From CAVVKW01 sp963749035 (GTDB taxonomy: Bacteria > Verrucomicrobiota > Verrucomicrobiia > Chthoniobacterales > JAATET01): a DNA stretch of 64,000 bases. The stretch spans positions 248,001 to 312,000 of the forward strand of contig CAVVKW010000002.1 of the NCBI GenBank assembly GCA_963749035.1, read 5' to 3'. Below, piece by piece: positions 1 through 8,213 of this stretch; within the stretch, counting starts at the first letter, position 1, and each line of letters starts with the position of its first letter. The translations under genes were made by a program, and so were the position numbers. The notes beneath the pieces are model-generated. The model worked only from the letters and a program-made list of their open reading frames with translations, was not told where the DNA came from and did no database searches.

Positions 1-2151
1 AAGAGCCCCCCGCGCCGCATCGCGCTCGGCCCGCCGAGCCTGGAGGTCATTGAGTAATTCCTGCAGCGCGACCGCCGCCCGCCGGTTTCGTTCCGGCAAT
101 TTCTCGAAGTCGACGGGCAGCGCGTCCTTCGTCACCTTCAGCCGAGCCTCAGCGCGGACAAACTCACTCCCGGCCCCCGATTTGGCCCCTTCGATCCCGT
201 CCGGATACCGGTCCGCCAGATCCTTGGTTTGCGATTCCAGCGTCTTCACGTCCCCCCGCCGCTCGTTCGCCTCGGACACGGCCTTCGTGACCACCTCGAC
301 CGCGTTCCGTTCATGGAGTCCCAACCGCGTGATCTCCGCGTCGAGTTCGGTCAAAGCCCGTTCGGCCGGTGGCACCGCCGTCGCCAAACGCGCCTCCTCG
401 CTCTCGAGTTCACTCGCACTCAACGCAGCTTCACCCGGTTCGGGAGAGAGTTCAGCCGCTGCCAATTGCTGCCGCCGTTTCGCCGCTTCGACACTTTCCC
501 GTAATTCCCCGACCGACCCCATCTCGCCCAAGCGCTCCGCGTGCGACGTCTTCGCCGCCTTGAGCTCGACCCCGAGTTCCTTCCTCGCCGCCACCGCTTC
601 GCGGGCCGCCTCGACCGACGTGACCTCGGCATCGCGCAGGACCGCTTCGAACTCGCCAGTTGCACGCCGCAGATCGTCCGCCGCGTCCTGGCCGTCCGCC
701 GCCCCCGATCGGATCGCGACCTTTCCCCACCCGGGCAGCAGCAACCCAATCGTCTGCGGACTCCGCAAGATCGAAACCTCCCCCGCCTCGACCGACTCGA
801 CCCGCGTCCCGTCCTCGCTCCGAACGCTTACCTCCCCCGAATCATCCGGCGTCAGCTCGACCGTCAGCCCCAATGCATCGACCTGTGTTCGCAGCGTTTG
901 CACCCGGTCCGACAATCCCCGCAACTTCGAAACGTCCCCGGCACTCACGGCGGGCAAGCGCCCCAGCGACTCGCCGATCCGCTCCAACTCCGCAGCCGAT
1001 TCTTCCGCCCGACCCAACCGTTGCTCGAGAGCCGAAGCGTCAGCCGCCAAGCGGCGCAGTCTGATCAACGCCTGAACGCGCCGGTGCCGCGCCCGCAATT
1101 CACTGACCTCCCGCTCGACCACCGGCCGGTCCGCCCGACGCTCGTCCGACCTCCCCCTCACCTTCGCCAGCACCGCGTTCGCCGGCCCGGCAGCCTCCTC
1201 CGCAGCCGTCAAGCTCATCCGCGCCACCCCCAGCGCGGCCTTCCGAGCCGTCAGCGTTTCCGCGTCACGACTCACGGCTTGCAGCCTCCCTTCCGCGGTC
1301 GTGAGTTCTGTCTGCCTTGCCTCCAATTCCGTTTTCACCCGGTCGGCGGCAGCCGCCTGTTCCGCCAGCGCTTTCGCCGCCCGCTCCCGATCCCCCCGTT
1401 CACGCTCGAGTTGCGCCACGGCCGCAACGGCCTCCCGGTATCGCCCCTGCGTGCCTTCGATTTCAGCTCGTTGACTCGCGAGTCCCGTCAGAGCCGCCTC
1501 GATCGCGGCCAGTTCCGAGTTCGCGGATTCCAACGCCCCGCCCGCGCGGGGTTTTCCGGTTGCCGTGACGATCTCATCCGCGATCGCCGCCAACCGATCT
1601 CGCAGCCGCTCGATCACGGGATCGAGTTCCACCCGGGCGAGCCGCGACCGAATCTGCTGCCCGACCGCTTCGTCCGCCAGCTCCGGCCACGTCGAGGCCT
1701 CCCCCTGACGCGCCCACAAAAATCCCAGCAACCCCCAGTGCTCCGGCTTCGTAGCTCCCCGTCCCGGCAGCGACGAGTTCAGCAGATCCTGGACGCGCCG
1801 ATCCGCCGCGTCTCCTTCCGCGATCAATTCCCAATTCTCTCCGTGCCGCCGCCGGAGTCGGCTCGCCGGCGCGCTCAGAAATTGCTTCTCGATCCGAAAC
1901 CGCCCCTCCCCCGTCTCGAAATCCACCGCGACCCACGGAGCCAGATCGGTTCCGACCGGTTGCAGCGATTTCAGCTCTTCGCCCTTCATCGTGTGGCGAT
2001 CAAACAACCCCCGCGCCGCCGCCCGAAGCGTCGTCGTCTTCCCGGCCTCGTTCGCCGCAGCGACGACGTTCACCCCCGACCCAAACGGACCCAGCTTCGT
2101 CTTTTCACGAAACGGCCCGACGCCGCGCAATTCGATCTCGTGCAAAATCAT
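1..2151 (-). CDS. SbcC/YhaN-like AAA ATPase, C-terminus beyond the left edge
   Basis: Large SMC/Rad50-type ATPase, presumed partner of the nuclease just upstream in a DNA double-strand-end processing complex. The 717 codons visible are open to base 1. Residues 1-30 match the usual N-terminal strand and loop (MILHEIELRGVGPF), followed by a Walker A motif AANEAGKTT at 32-40, in which the first Gly of GxxxxGKT is Ala. From about residue 190 the protein is Arg/Glu/Ala-rich with heptad character, as expected for a long coiled coil; the hinge and the Walker B half lie outside the window. The ATG overlaps the TGA of the nuclease (ATGA), so the two are translationally coupled. Order and the NEAGKT signature favour the YhaN/YhaO branch over classical SbcC. 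Confidence 0.85.
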   Translation of the reverse strand, partial: MILHEIELRGVGPFREKTKLGPFGSGVNVVAAANEAGKTTTLRAAARGLFDRHTMKGEELKSLQPVGTDLAPWVAVDFETGEGRFRIEKQFLSAPASRLRRRHGENWELIAEGDAADRRVQDLLNSSLPGRGATKPEHWGLLGFLWARQGEASTWPELADEAVGQQIRSRLARVELDPVIERLRDRLAAIADEIVTATGKPRAGGALESANSELAAIEAALTGLASQRAEIEGTQGRYREAVAAVAQLERERGDRERAAKALAEQAAAADRVKTELEARQTELTTAEGRLQAVSRDAETLTARKAALGVARMSLTAAEEAAGPANAVLAKVRGRSDERRADRPVVEREVSELRARHRRVQALIRLRRLAADASALEQRLGRAEESAAELERIGESLGRLPAVSAGDVSKLRGLSDRVQTLRTQVDALGLTVELTPDDSGEVSVRSEDGTRVESVEAGEVSILRSPQTIGLLLPGWGKVAIRSGAADGQDAADDLRRATGEFEAVLRDAEVTSVEAAREAVAARKELGVELKAAKTSHAERLGEMGSVGELRESVEAAKRRQQLAAAELSPEPGEAALSASELESEEARLATAVPPAERALTELDAEITRLGLHERNAVEVVTKAVSEANERRGDVKTLESQTKDLADRYPDGIEGAKSGAGSEFVRAEARLKVTKDALPVDFEKLPERNRRAAVALQELLNDLQARRAERDAARGAL

Positions 2152-3389
2152 CCCGCGACCTCCTGCAGGGTCTGGAATGCAATCTGGCGAAGCTGACCGA
2201 AAAACCGCGCGTCCAATTCCGCAAGTTCGATCTTGGATCCCGCTAACAACCCCTGAGCCTCCGCGAGCGATAACGCTTCCGCCGCACCACTCGGCCCATC
2301 CGGCAATCCCCCCGCACTCTCTCCGGTCGCCAGCAATTCGAGCTGATCCATGTCGGCCAACACCTGCGCGAGGATCGGATGACGTTCCCGGAGATGCCCC
2401 AGCTCCGCCGCGCTTAAGCGGACTCGCGTGGCGTCGACCACCTGCGCGGTCAGAAATTTCGGACTCTCTTCCCCTAGCCATCCGCGCACTTCTGCCACCG
2501 CCTGCGGGGTTGCCGCCCCCCGCAGCACCACCCGCAGAACGGTCTTCGCCGCGTCCGCCCGCAATCCGGCCAGAGCTAGCTCCAGCGTCGTCCTCGACGA
2601 GTCTGCCGCCAGAAAATCGAACTCGAACTCCCGCCACTTCAGCGACGCGACCTCCACCGGCTCGACTGCCGCCCGAGCACCGCGCCCGGCGATTTCCACC
2701 GCGGCGATCTGCCCCGACCGCGCCTGGCCAAACTGATCCGGCTCCGGCGTTCCCGGCATCACGATCCTCCCGCCGTCCGTGTCCGCCAACCAATTGTGCC
2801 AATGTCCAATTCCCAAATAATCCAGCCCCGCCCGCGACGCCGCGTCCAACGCGATCGGGAAATCGTTTTCCTGGTGCTTCCCCTCGATCGCCAACGCCCC
2901 GTGGGTTAGCCCGATCTTGACCGCATCCGCCGGGACCTCTCCGGCCAGCCTCTGCAACTCCAGACTCGGATCCGTCGTCGAAACCTTCTGCCGCAACGGC
3001 GAAGCCAACAACCACACTCCCTCCGCCAACTTCGTCGCTCCCGCCTCGGCCAAGACGTGAACGTTCGGCGGCGCGTCCGCAAACGCCTTTCGCCGCCACA
3101 CCGAATCCGGTCCCGTGAACGGATCGTGATTCCCCGGCAGCAGGTAGATCTCGATCGCCTCGTGCTTCGCGAACAACGCCACCACCGACTCGACCAGCAC
3201 GTCATCCACCTGGTTGTCCTCGAACAAATCTCCGGCGACCAAAAAAGCACCCACCCCTCGCTCGACCGCCAGCCCCAGCGCCCGACCCAGGGTCTCCAAG
3301 CGCGCCGCGCGCAACCGTTCGGCCCGGGCACCAAACTGCCGAAACCGCGCCCCCAATTGCCAGTCAGCGGAATGAAAAAACCGAAACAT
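2148..3389 (-). CDS. SbcD/YhaO-like metallophosphoesterase, DNA repair exonuclease
   Basis: Calcineurin-like phosphoesterase of the Mre11/SbcD class, 413 aa. Motifs in order: SADWQLG at residues 8-14 (the usual D-x-H has Gln for His, a variant known in this subfamily), GDLFEDN near 53-59, GNHDP near 86-90, THGA near 163 and GHWHNW near 196; together these bind the two catalytic metals. The last ~200 residues are a less conserved capping region. The gene is first in a two-gene unit with the ATPase (4-bp overlap), which supports an end-processing nuclease complex. The ATG at 3389 is chosen because the conserved strand begins at residue 2; no strong ribosome-binding site is seen. Confidence 0.87.
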   Translation of the reverse strand: MFRFFHSADWQLGARFRQFGARAERLRAARLETLGRALGLAVERGVGAFLVAGDLFEDNQVDDVLVESVVALFAKHEAIEIYLLPGNHDPFTGPDSVWRRKAFADAPPNVHVLAEAGATKLAEGVWLLASPLRQKVSTTDPSLELQRLAGEVPADAVKIGLTHGALAIEGKHQENDFPIALDAASRAGLDYLGIGHWHNWLADTDGGRIVMPGTPEPDQFGQARSGQIAAVEIAGRGARAAVEPVEVASLKWREFEFDFLAADSSRTTLELALAGLRADAAKTVLRVVLRGAATPQAVAEVRGWLGEESPKFLTAQVVDATRVRLSAAELGHLRERHPILAQVLADMDQLELLATGESAGGLPDGPSGAAEALSLAEAQGLLAGSKIELAELDARFFGQLRQIAFQTLQEVAG

Positions 3390-3482
3390 CAGCGCGCAAG
3401 AATGCCCGCGACCTCCTCATCGCACCAGCCTTGGATTCGCCACCCGACCGAGGTCGCGACTACCCGCTGCCTCAGCCGCGAT

Positions 3483-4262
3483 CTACTCGTCCCCGCCGCC
3501 CAGCTCCGACCCGTCATCGAGTGCAGACGCCGAGACGGAACCACCGACCAACGAACTCTCCACCGTCGAGCCCCCGTCCGAGCGCCAAACGTAGATTGCC
3601 GCCTCGGCACCCAGCTTCGAACCCGCCGAGATCCCGAGCTTTCGCTTGATGTTCTCCCGGTGCTTCTCGACCGTTTTGATGCTGACGTGCAGGTCGTTCG
3701 CGATCCCTCGAGTGGGGAATCCCTGCCCGATCATTCGGAAAATGACCAACTCCCGATCCGTAAGCTGCTCGACGCTCATCACCCCTTGGCCCGGGTCGCC
3801 GGGACGCAGGCAATCCATCGCCACCTGATTCACGGACGTTTCACCGCGCAAAACCCTGCGCACCGCCGCCAGGATCTTCTCCACCGGCTGGTCCTTCATG
3901 AGGTAGCCCTTCGCGCCGGCGTGAAGCGCCCGCGGGGCGTAATCGCGTTCGTCGTGCACCGAGAAAACGAGAACCGGCAAGTCCTCGTGCACGTTCAACA
4001 CCGACTTCAAGACCGCCAACCCATCCGCTTTCCCCAGATTCAAATCCAAAATCAGAATCGACGGCCGGATCGCTTCGAGCGTGGAAAAAAGTTCGCCCAC
4101 GCTGGTCGCCGTGCCGATCACCGAGATCTCCGGTTGCGCTTCCAGAAGGTCACGCATTCCAGCCAGCACGATCGGATGGTCGTCCGCCAACAAAACGTAT
4201 TTCACGTCCCGCGCCAGCTTCTCCGTCGCCCTGCCCAAAATCAATCCCATCGGTAACGTCAT
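3483..4262 (-). CDS. Orphan LuxR/NarL-family response regulator
   Basis: Two-domain response regulator, 259 aa with the drawn start. The receiver covers about 22-140 with the acidic pair DD at 27-28, phospho-acceptor Asp73 (ILDLNLG) and Lys near 122 (GYLMKDQ). The LuxR-type helix-turn-helix lies near 165-230 (LTDRELVIFRMIGQGFPTR and the recognition segment VSIKTVEKHRENIKRKLG). The C-terminal ~25 residues are Ser/Gly/Asp-rich. The start is uncertain: GTG at codon 20, one residue before the conserved KYVLLADDHP, gives a more typical N-terminus. No histidine kinase is adjacent, so it is an orphan here. A perfect palindrome lies 27 bases upstream of the ATG, a possible autoregulatory site. Confidence 0.88.
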   Translation of the reverse strand: MTLPMGLILGRATEKLARDVKYVLLADDHPIVLAGMRDLLEAQPEISVIGTATSVGELFSTLEAIRPSILILDLNLGKADGLAVLKSVLNVHEDLPVLVFSVHDERDYAPRALHAGAKGYLMKDQPVEKILAAVRRVLRGETSVNQVAMDCLRPGDPGQGVMSVEQLTDRELVIFRMIGQGFPTRGIANDLHVSIKTVEKHRENIKRKLGISAGSKLGAEAAIYVWRSDGGSTVESSLVGGSVSASALDDGSELGGGDE

Positions 4263-4288
4263 GAGGTGCCTGAATTCCGGTCAAAAGG

Positions 4289-4309
4289 AAATAGGGGTTT
4301 CCCCTATTT
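4289..4309. repeat. Perfect 9+9 bp palindrome between response regulator and STAS gene
   Basis: AAATAGGGG, loop TTT, then CCCCTATTT, in the divergent intergenic region 4263-4440. It is 27 bases from the response-regulator ATG. It could be a dyad operator for the LuxR-type regulator or a leader hairpin; a T-run follows on the plus strand, but a terminator in that direction would have no upstream gene to serve. The rest of the intergenic region shows no convincing promoter. Confidence 0.6.
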
Positions 4310-4440
4310 TTCAAGACTGCGACGGAATTCGGAAGCACGTCCATCGACTCTTTCGTCGCTAACGATGATCTTGCTCAGCCCGCCGCAACGACATTTAGCA
4401 TTGGCTTACCGCCGCCAAACATTTAAGTCCCGAGTCACCC

Positions 4441-4791
4441 ATGGCTGAATATTCGACCTCCCAAGACGGCGACATCACGATTCTGGCGATTTCGGGCCGC
4501 ATCGAGCCCGATAATTGGCAGGAGCTCCACCACGAATTCCAAACCATCACGGATGTCGAAGGAATGAAGGATCTCGTCGTCGATTTCGAAAATCTCGAAT
4601 ACACCGCGTCCGCCGGATTTCGCGAGCTTTTCATGGTCGGGAAGAAACTCTCCCGCCAAGGCGGCAAGCTCGCCGTTTGCTCGCTCCAAGGTGAAGTGCG
4701 GCGGATCTTCGATCTCGCGGGATTCGCGACCGCTTACCCGATCTTCGAGTCGCGGGAAGCCGCGATCGCGTCCTTCCGCGGCAGCGCCTGA
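4441..4791 (+). CDS. STAS-domain anti-anti-sigma factor-like protein
   Basis: A 116-aa single STAS domain of the SpoIIAA/RsbV type: alternating strands and helices throughout, with the loop YTASAGFRELF at 54-64 in which Ser57 is the predicted phospho-acceptor. Such proteins release a sigma factor or another target by binding a HATPase anti-sigma kinase. No kinase or PP2C phosphatase is nearby. The gene is divergent from the response regulator and lies 20 bases ahead of the flavoprotein gene, so co-transcription with it is likely although the functions do not obviously match. Confidence 0.85.
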   Translation: MAEYSTSQDGDITILAISGRIEPDNWQELHHEFQTITDVEGMKDLVVDFENLEYTASAGFRELFMVGKKLSRQGGKLAVCSLQGEVRRIFDLAGFATAYPIFESREAAIASFRGSA

Positions 4792-4811
4792 TCGCCACCG
4801 CGCCCCGCTCA

Positions 4812-6032
4812 GTGAGGCCGCCCACGGTCCGCATCGTCGGGGGTGGAGCCGCCGGGTTTTTCGCCGCCATCACGTGCGCCGAAGCGAACCCCGACGCTTC
4901 CGTCCACCTCTACGAACAGAGTGCTCATTTTCTCACCAAAGTCGCCCGCTCGGGCGGCGGGCGTTGCAACGTCACGCACGCCTGCTTCGACAACCGCCTG
5001 CTCGCCACCCGCTACCCCCGCGGGGAACGCGCGCTCATTTCTCCGCTGCATCGGTTCGACGCTCGAGCCACCGTCGACTGGTTCGAGCAACGGGGCGTCC
5101 GGCTAAAAACCGAATCCGACGGACGCATCTTTCCGCGCTCCGATCTTTCCGCCACGATCGTCGATTGCCTGCTCGAAGCCGCCCGCGCTGCCGGAGTCAT
5201 CATGGAAACGGGTATCACGGTTACCGCAGCCGAGCACACCACGTCGGGCTTCTCGCTGCGCGTCAATGACACCCGCGTTCCGTGCGACCGACTCCTCCTC
5301 GCGACCGGCGGCAGCCGCGTTCCATCCGGCACCCGGATCGCCGCGTCCTTCGGCCACCAGCCGAACCCGCCAGTTCCCTCGCTCTTCAGCTTCGACACCT
5401 CCGAGGCCTGGGTCCACGCACTCGCGGGAGTGAGCTGCGAGGCCGAAGTTTCCACCGCCCGACTTCGCCAAAGCGGCCCGCTCCTCTTCACTCACCGCGG
5501 ACTCAGTGGACCTGCCATCCTGCGCCTGTCAGCCTGGGGAGCCCGCGAGCTGGCCGGATCCGACTACCGCTTCCCGCTGACGGTGAACTTCCTCTCTGGG
5601 CGCACCGAGCACGACGCCTCCGCCCTTCTGAAAGCCGAGCGGGAGCGGCACCCCGGTCGGAAGATCCACACCTCCCCGCTCGCCTCACTCCCCGCCCGCC
5701 TTTGGCAGTCACTCTGTCAGCAAGTCGGCATCCCGGAGCCGACCCGCTGGACCACCCTCACGCGCAACCACCAGCTTTCGCTCGGCAACGCCCTCGTCCG
5801 CACGACCCTTCCCATCCACGGCAAGAGCTTGAACAAGGACGAATTCGTGACTTGCGGCGGGATTTCGCTGAAAGAAACAAACCTCAAAACCATGGAAAGC
5901 AGACTTCAACCCGGCCTCTACTTCGCTGGCGAGCTGCTGGATATCGACGGCGTCACCGGCGGTTTCAACTTCCAGTCCGCGTGGACGACCGGATGGATCG
6001 CCGGACATTCTCTCGCCGCCCCCCTCCCGTGA
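4812..6032 (+). CDS. BaiN/HI0933-family NAD(P)/FAD-dependent oxidoreductase
   Basis: Flavoprotein of 406 aa with GTG start; no ATG fits before the dinucleotide-binding motif. The FAD-binding GGGAAG loop is at about 10-15 (VRIVGGGAAGFFAA), followed by the family signature SGGGRCNVTHA near 46-56. The C-terminal signature DIDGVTGGFNFQSAWTTG near 378-395 closes the FAD site. The family is widespread, and most members have no assigned substrate. The stop overlaps the GTG of the next gene (GTGA), so the cysteine-cluster protein is translated in coupling with it. Confidence 0.9.
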   Translation: MRPPTVRIVGGGAAGFFAAITCAEANPDASVHLYEQSAHFLTKVARSGGGRCNVTHACFDNRLLATRYPRGERALISPLHRFDARATVDWFEQRGVRLKTESDGRIFPRSDLSATIVDCLLEAARAAGVIMETGITVTAAEHTTSGFSLRVNDTRVPCDRLLLATGGSRVPSGTRIAASFGHQPNPPVPSLFSFDTSEAWVHALAGVSCEAEVSTARLRQSGPLLFTHRGLSGPAILRLSAWGARELAGSDYRFPLTVNFLSGRTEHDASALLKAERERHPGRKIHTSPLASLPARLWQSLCQQVGIPEPTRWTTLTRNHQLSLGNALVRTTLPIHGKSLNKDEFVTCGGISLKETNLKTMESRLQPGLYFAGELLDIDGVTGGFNFQSAWTTGWIAGHSLAAPLP

Positions 6033-6484
6033 GACGCCGGTCCAAACGCCCCACCGATCCACTCGAAGCCGCCGCGCTCGCCGAAGTTCGCTCCATCTAC
6101 GCCGACCTCGCTGCCCGCCCCGTCACCCGCGCCTGCACGCTTCGCACCGAGTGTTGTCACTTCAAACTCACCGGCCGCACGCCCCTGCTCACCACTGGCG
6201 AAGCTCGCCTCGCGGCCAAAGCCCTTCGCGCCACCGGTCGCCGTGCTCTCCCTGACCGCACCGACGGAGCCTGCCCCCTGCTCGACGAAAAGACCGCCCG
6301 CTGCCTGATTTACGACGGCCGCCCCTTCGGCTGCCGCACCCACTATTGCGCCGCCGCCGGCGGCCCCACGGCCCGGCGAGACGTCCTCGATCTGATCCGG
6401 CGACTCGAGGCAGTCGATGAATCCCTTGGCGGCGACGGTCCGCACCCGATTGGATCAGCCGTTACGCGCGCTCTCGAGCGTTGA
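6029..6484 (+). CDS. YkgJ-family cysteine-cluster protein
   Basis: A 151-aa protein with seven cysteines: Cys36, Cys42, Cys43, Cys82, Cys92, Cys102 and Cys107. The pattern (TECCHF, then ACPLLDEKTARCLIYDGRPF and CRTHYC) is that of the YkgJ/UPF0153 family, predicted to bind Zn or an Fe-S cluster; biochemical function unknown. Start taken as the GTG overlapping the flavoprotein stop, since the upstream extension of the frame only shadows the flavoprotein gene. Coupling to a flavin oxidoreductase would fit a redox role but is not evidence of one. Confidence 0.8.
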   Translation: MRRRSKRPTDPLEAAALAEVRSIYADLAARPVTRACTLRTECCHFKLTGRTPLLTTGEARLAAKALRATGRRALPDRTDGACPLLDEKTARCLIYDGRPFGCRTHYCAAAGGPTARRDVLDLIRRLEAVDESLGGDGPHPIGSAVTRALER

Positions 6485-6548
6485 GCCCGGTTCCCGAAAA
6501 ATGATTTCCGACTGGCGATCTCTCCGATTTTGCGCACATTGCCACCCG

Positions 6549-7985
6549 ATGCGCCGCCGTCTGCTTGCCACCGTGTTCCTCGCCGTCGCCGCGACCGCCG
6601 CCGCCCGGGAGATTCCGAACTTCCCACCTGCCAGTGTCATTCTCGGTCAGCCCAGTGGGACCAGCGACACCGCCGTCTTCCCGCCGACTACACGATCTCT
6701 CGCCAACCCCTCCGGCGTCGCCATCGACCCGCAAACCGGCCGCGTCTTCGTCGCCGACACCACCCATCATCGCGTCGTCCGTTACGCGAACTTCGCCGCG
6801 CTCACCACCGGCGCACCGGCCACTTTCGCGTTCGGTCAGACCGACCTCACCACTGCCGTCACCGGCACCTCCGCGTCACGGCTGAACGCACCGACCGGCA
6901 TCTGGCTCGACGCATCCGGTCGGCTTTGGGTCGCCGATTCCGGTAACCACCGTGTCCTGATGTTCCGGTCCGCCGCAAGTCGGGTTGATGCAGCACCCGC
7001 CGCCGACCTCGTTCTCGGTCAGCCGAGCTTCGGTCCAGCAAACTCCGCCACTTCGGTTAGCGGGATGAGTTCGCCCTCCGGCCTCACCGTCGATGCGACC
7101 GACCGCCTCTGGGTCGCCGACACGGGGAATAACCGGGTGCTCGAATTCGAATCCGCCTCCGCCCTCACCAGTGGTGCCCCCGCCACCGGCGTCATCGGTC
7201 AGTCGACCTTCGACGACGCCGATCCTCGCTCCGACCAGCTCGGACTCAGCGATCCTCTCGGCGTCGCCGTTGACTCTGCACGCACCCTCTGGGTCGCCGA
7301 CAGCGGCAACCACCGGGTCCTCGGCTACCCGTCAGCCGGAACCGTTTCGAACGGGACGAACGCCGCCCGCGTCATCGGTCAACCCGACTTCAATGTCACC
7401 ACCGCCGGCACCTCCGCCTCGCGCCTCACCGCACCCTCCGGTCTCTTCGCGGACCAAAAGCAGAACCTCTGGGTGATCGACGGCGGCAATCATCGCGCGC
7501 TGCGTTTTGCGGGTCTCGCTTCTCTCAACAATGGCGCCCCCGCCTCCTCACTGATCGGCCAACCGGACTTCGCCAGCACTGCGACCCGGCTGAGCCCCTT
7601 CCACCTTGACCACCCGGGCATCGGCATCGTCATCGATCCGTCGCTCGACGTCTGGCTCGCGGATACCGGCAGCAACCGCGTTCTGAAATTTGCCAACGTC
7701 GACAGCGAGATTCCCACCATCCAGGCCAGGGGCCGCAAAAAGGTCAAAACCCGCCGCCGCCGGGTGACCCTTCGCGGAACCGCCAGCGACGACACCGCCG
7801 TCACCCAAGTCCTGATCAAGGTGCGAGGCCAACGCGGCCTGCGCGTCGCGACTGGGACGAACTCTTGGAACAAGCGCATTCGACTGAAAGGCAGATCGCG
7901 CAGAATCGTCGCCAAGGCCTTCGCTTTCGACGCCGTCGGCAATCGTTCGAGGGCAGCCCGGAAGATCTTCGTTCGCCGAAGGTAG
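6549..7985 (+). CDS. Secreted NHL-repeat beta-propeller protein
   Basis: 478 aa. An Arg-rich N-terminus and hydrophobic stretch (about 1-21, ending ATAAA) form a Sec signal peptide, which fixes the start at the internal ATG rather than 44 codons upstream. Then come six or so repeats of about 60 residues, each with a segment like LWVADSGNHRVL and a VIGQP/LGQPSF strand, typical of NHL propellers. The last ~95 residues are Lys/Arg-rich with a beta-sandwich look (VTLRGTASDDTAV), perhaps an Ig-like tail. Probably an extracellular or periplasmic binding scaffold; the ligand is unknown. It converges on the next minus-strand gene. Confidence 0.82.
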   Translation: MRRRLLATVFLAVAATAAAREIPNFPPASVILGQPSGTSDTAVFPPTTRSLANPSGVAIDPQTGRVFVADTTHHRVVRYANFAALTTGAPATFAFGQTDLTTAVTGTSASRLNAPTGIWLDASGRLWVADSGNHRVLMFRSAASRVDAAPAADLVLGQPSFGPANSATSVSGMSSPSGLTVDATDRLWVADTGNNRVLEFESASALTSGAPATGVIGQSTFDDADPRSDQLGLSDPLGVAVDSARTLWVADSGNHRVLGYPSAGTVSNGTNAARVIGQPDFNVTTAGTSASRLTAPSGLFADQKQNLWVIDGGNHRALRFAGLASLNNGAPASSLIGQPDFASTATRLSPFHLDHPGIGIVIDPSLDVWLADTGSNRVLKFANVDSEIPTIQARGRKKVKTRRRRVTLRGTASDDTAVTQVLIKVRGQRGLRVATGTNSWNKRIRLKGRSRRIVAKAFAFDAVGNRSRAARKIFVRRR

Positions 7986-8054
7986 TCCGTCGGTGCGCGC
8001 GGCACCTTCACCAACCTTGAGTCGGTGGGACCGTCGCCCTCAGGACCCAGCACC

Positions 8055-8076
8055 GCTCGTCATGAAACCGACGAGC
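8055..8076. terminator. Weak hairpin in the convergent spacer
   Basis: Perfect 7-bp stem GCTCGTC/GACGAGC with an 8-base loop. It lies in the 228-base gap between two convergent genes and could end one or both transcripts, but no T-tract follows. Nothing else recognisable is in 7986-8213. Confidence 0.3.
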
Positions 8077-8213
8077 CTCATTCCCGTCATCTGCTTCAGA
8101 CAACGCTGGCGACCCAGCTCGCGCTTCGCCTCAGTGAGCGACCTCGGACGACTCCGGTTAGCGGGGCACCACCCGCGGGCCGAAGTTTCCGCAACCGATT
8201 TTCACCTCTCGCC

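Noticed and set aside
541..2196. 551-aa plus-strand ORF opposite the SbcC-like gene
   Set aside because: Arg/Pro-rich shadow frame; the minus strand encodes a coherent ATPase with Walker A and coiled coil.
3389..3482. Possible short ORF between the response regulator and the nuclease gene on the minus strand
   Set aside because: No start codon with support after the regulator stop; most of the frame overlaps the regulator's 3' end.
6417..6548. 44-codon N-terminal extension of the NHL protein
   Set aside because: It overlaps the YkgJ-family gene and would bury the clear signal peptide beginning at 6549.
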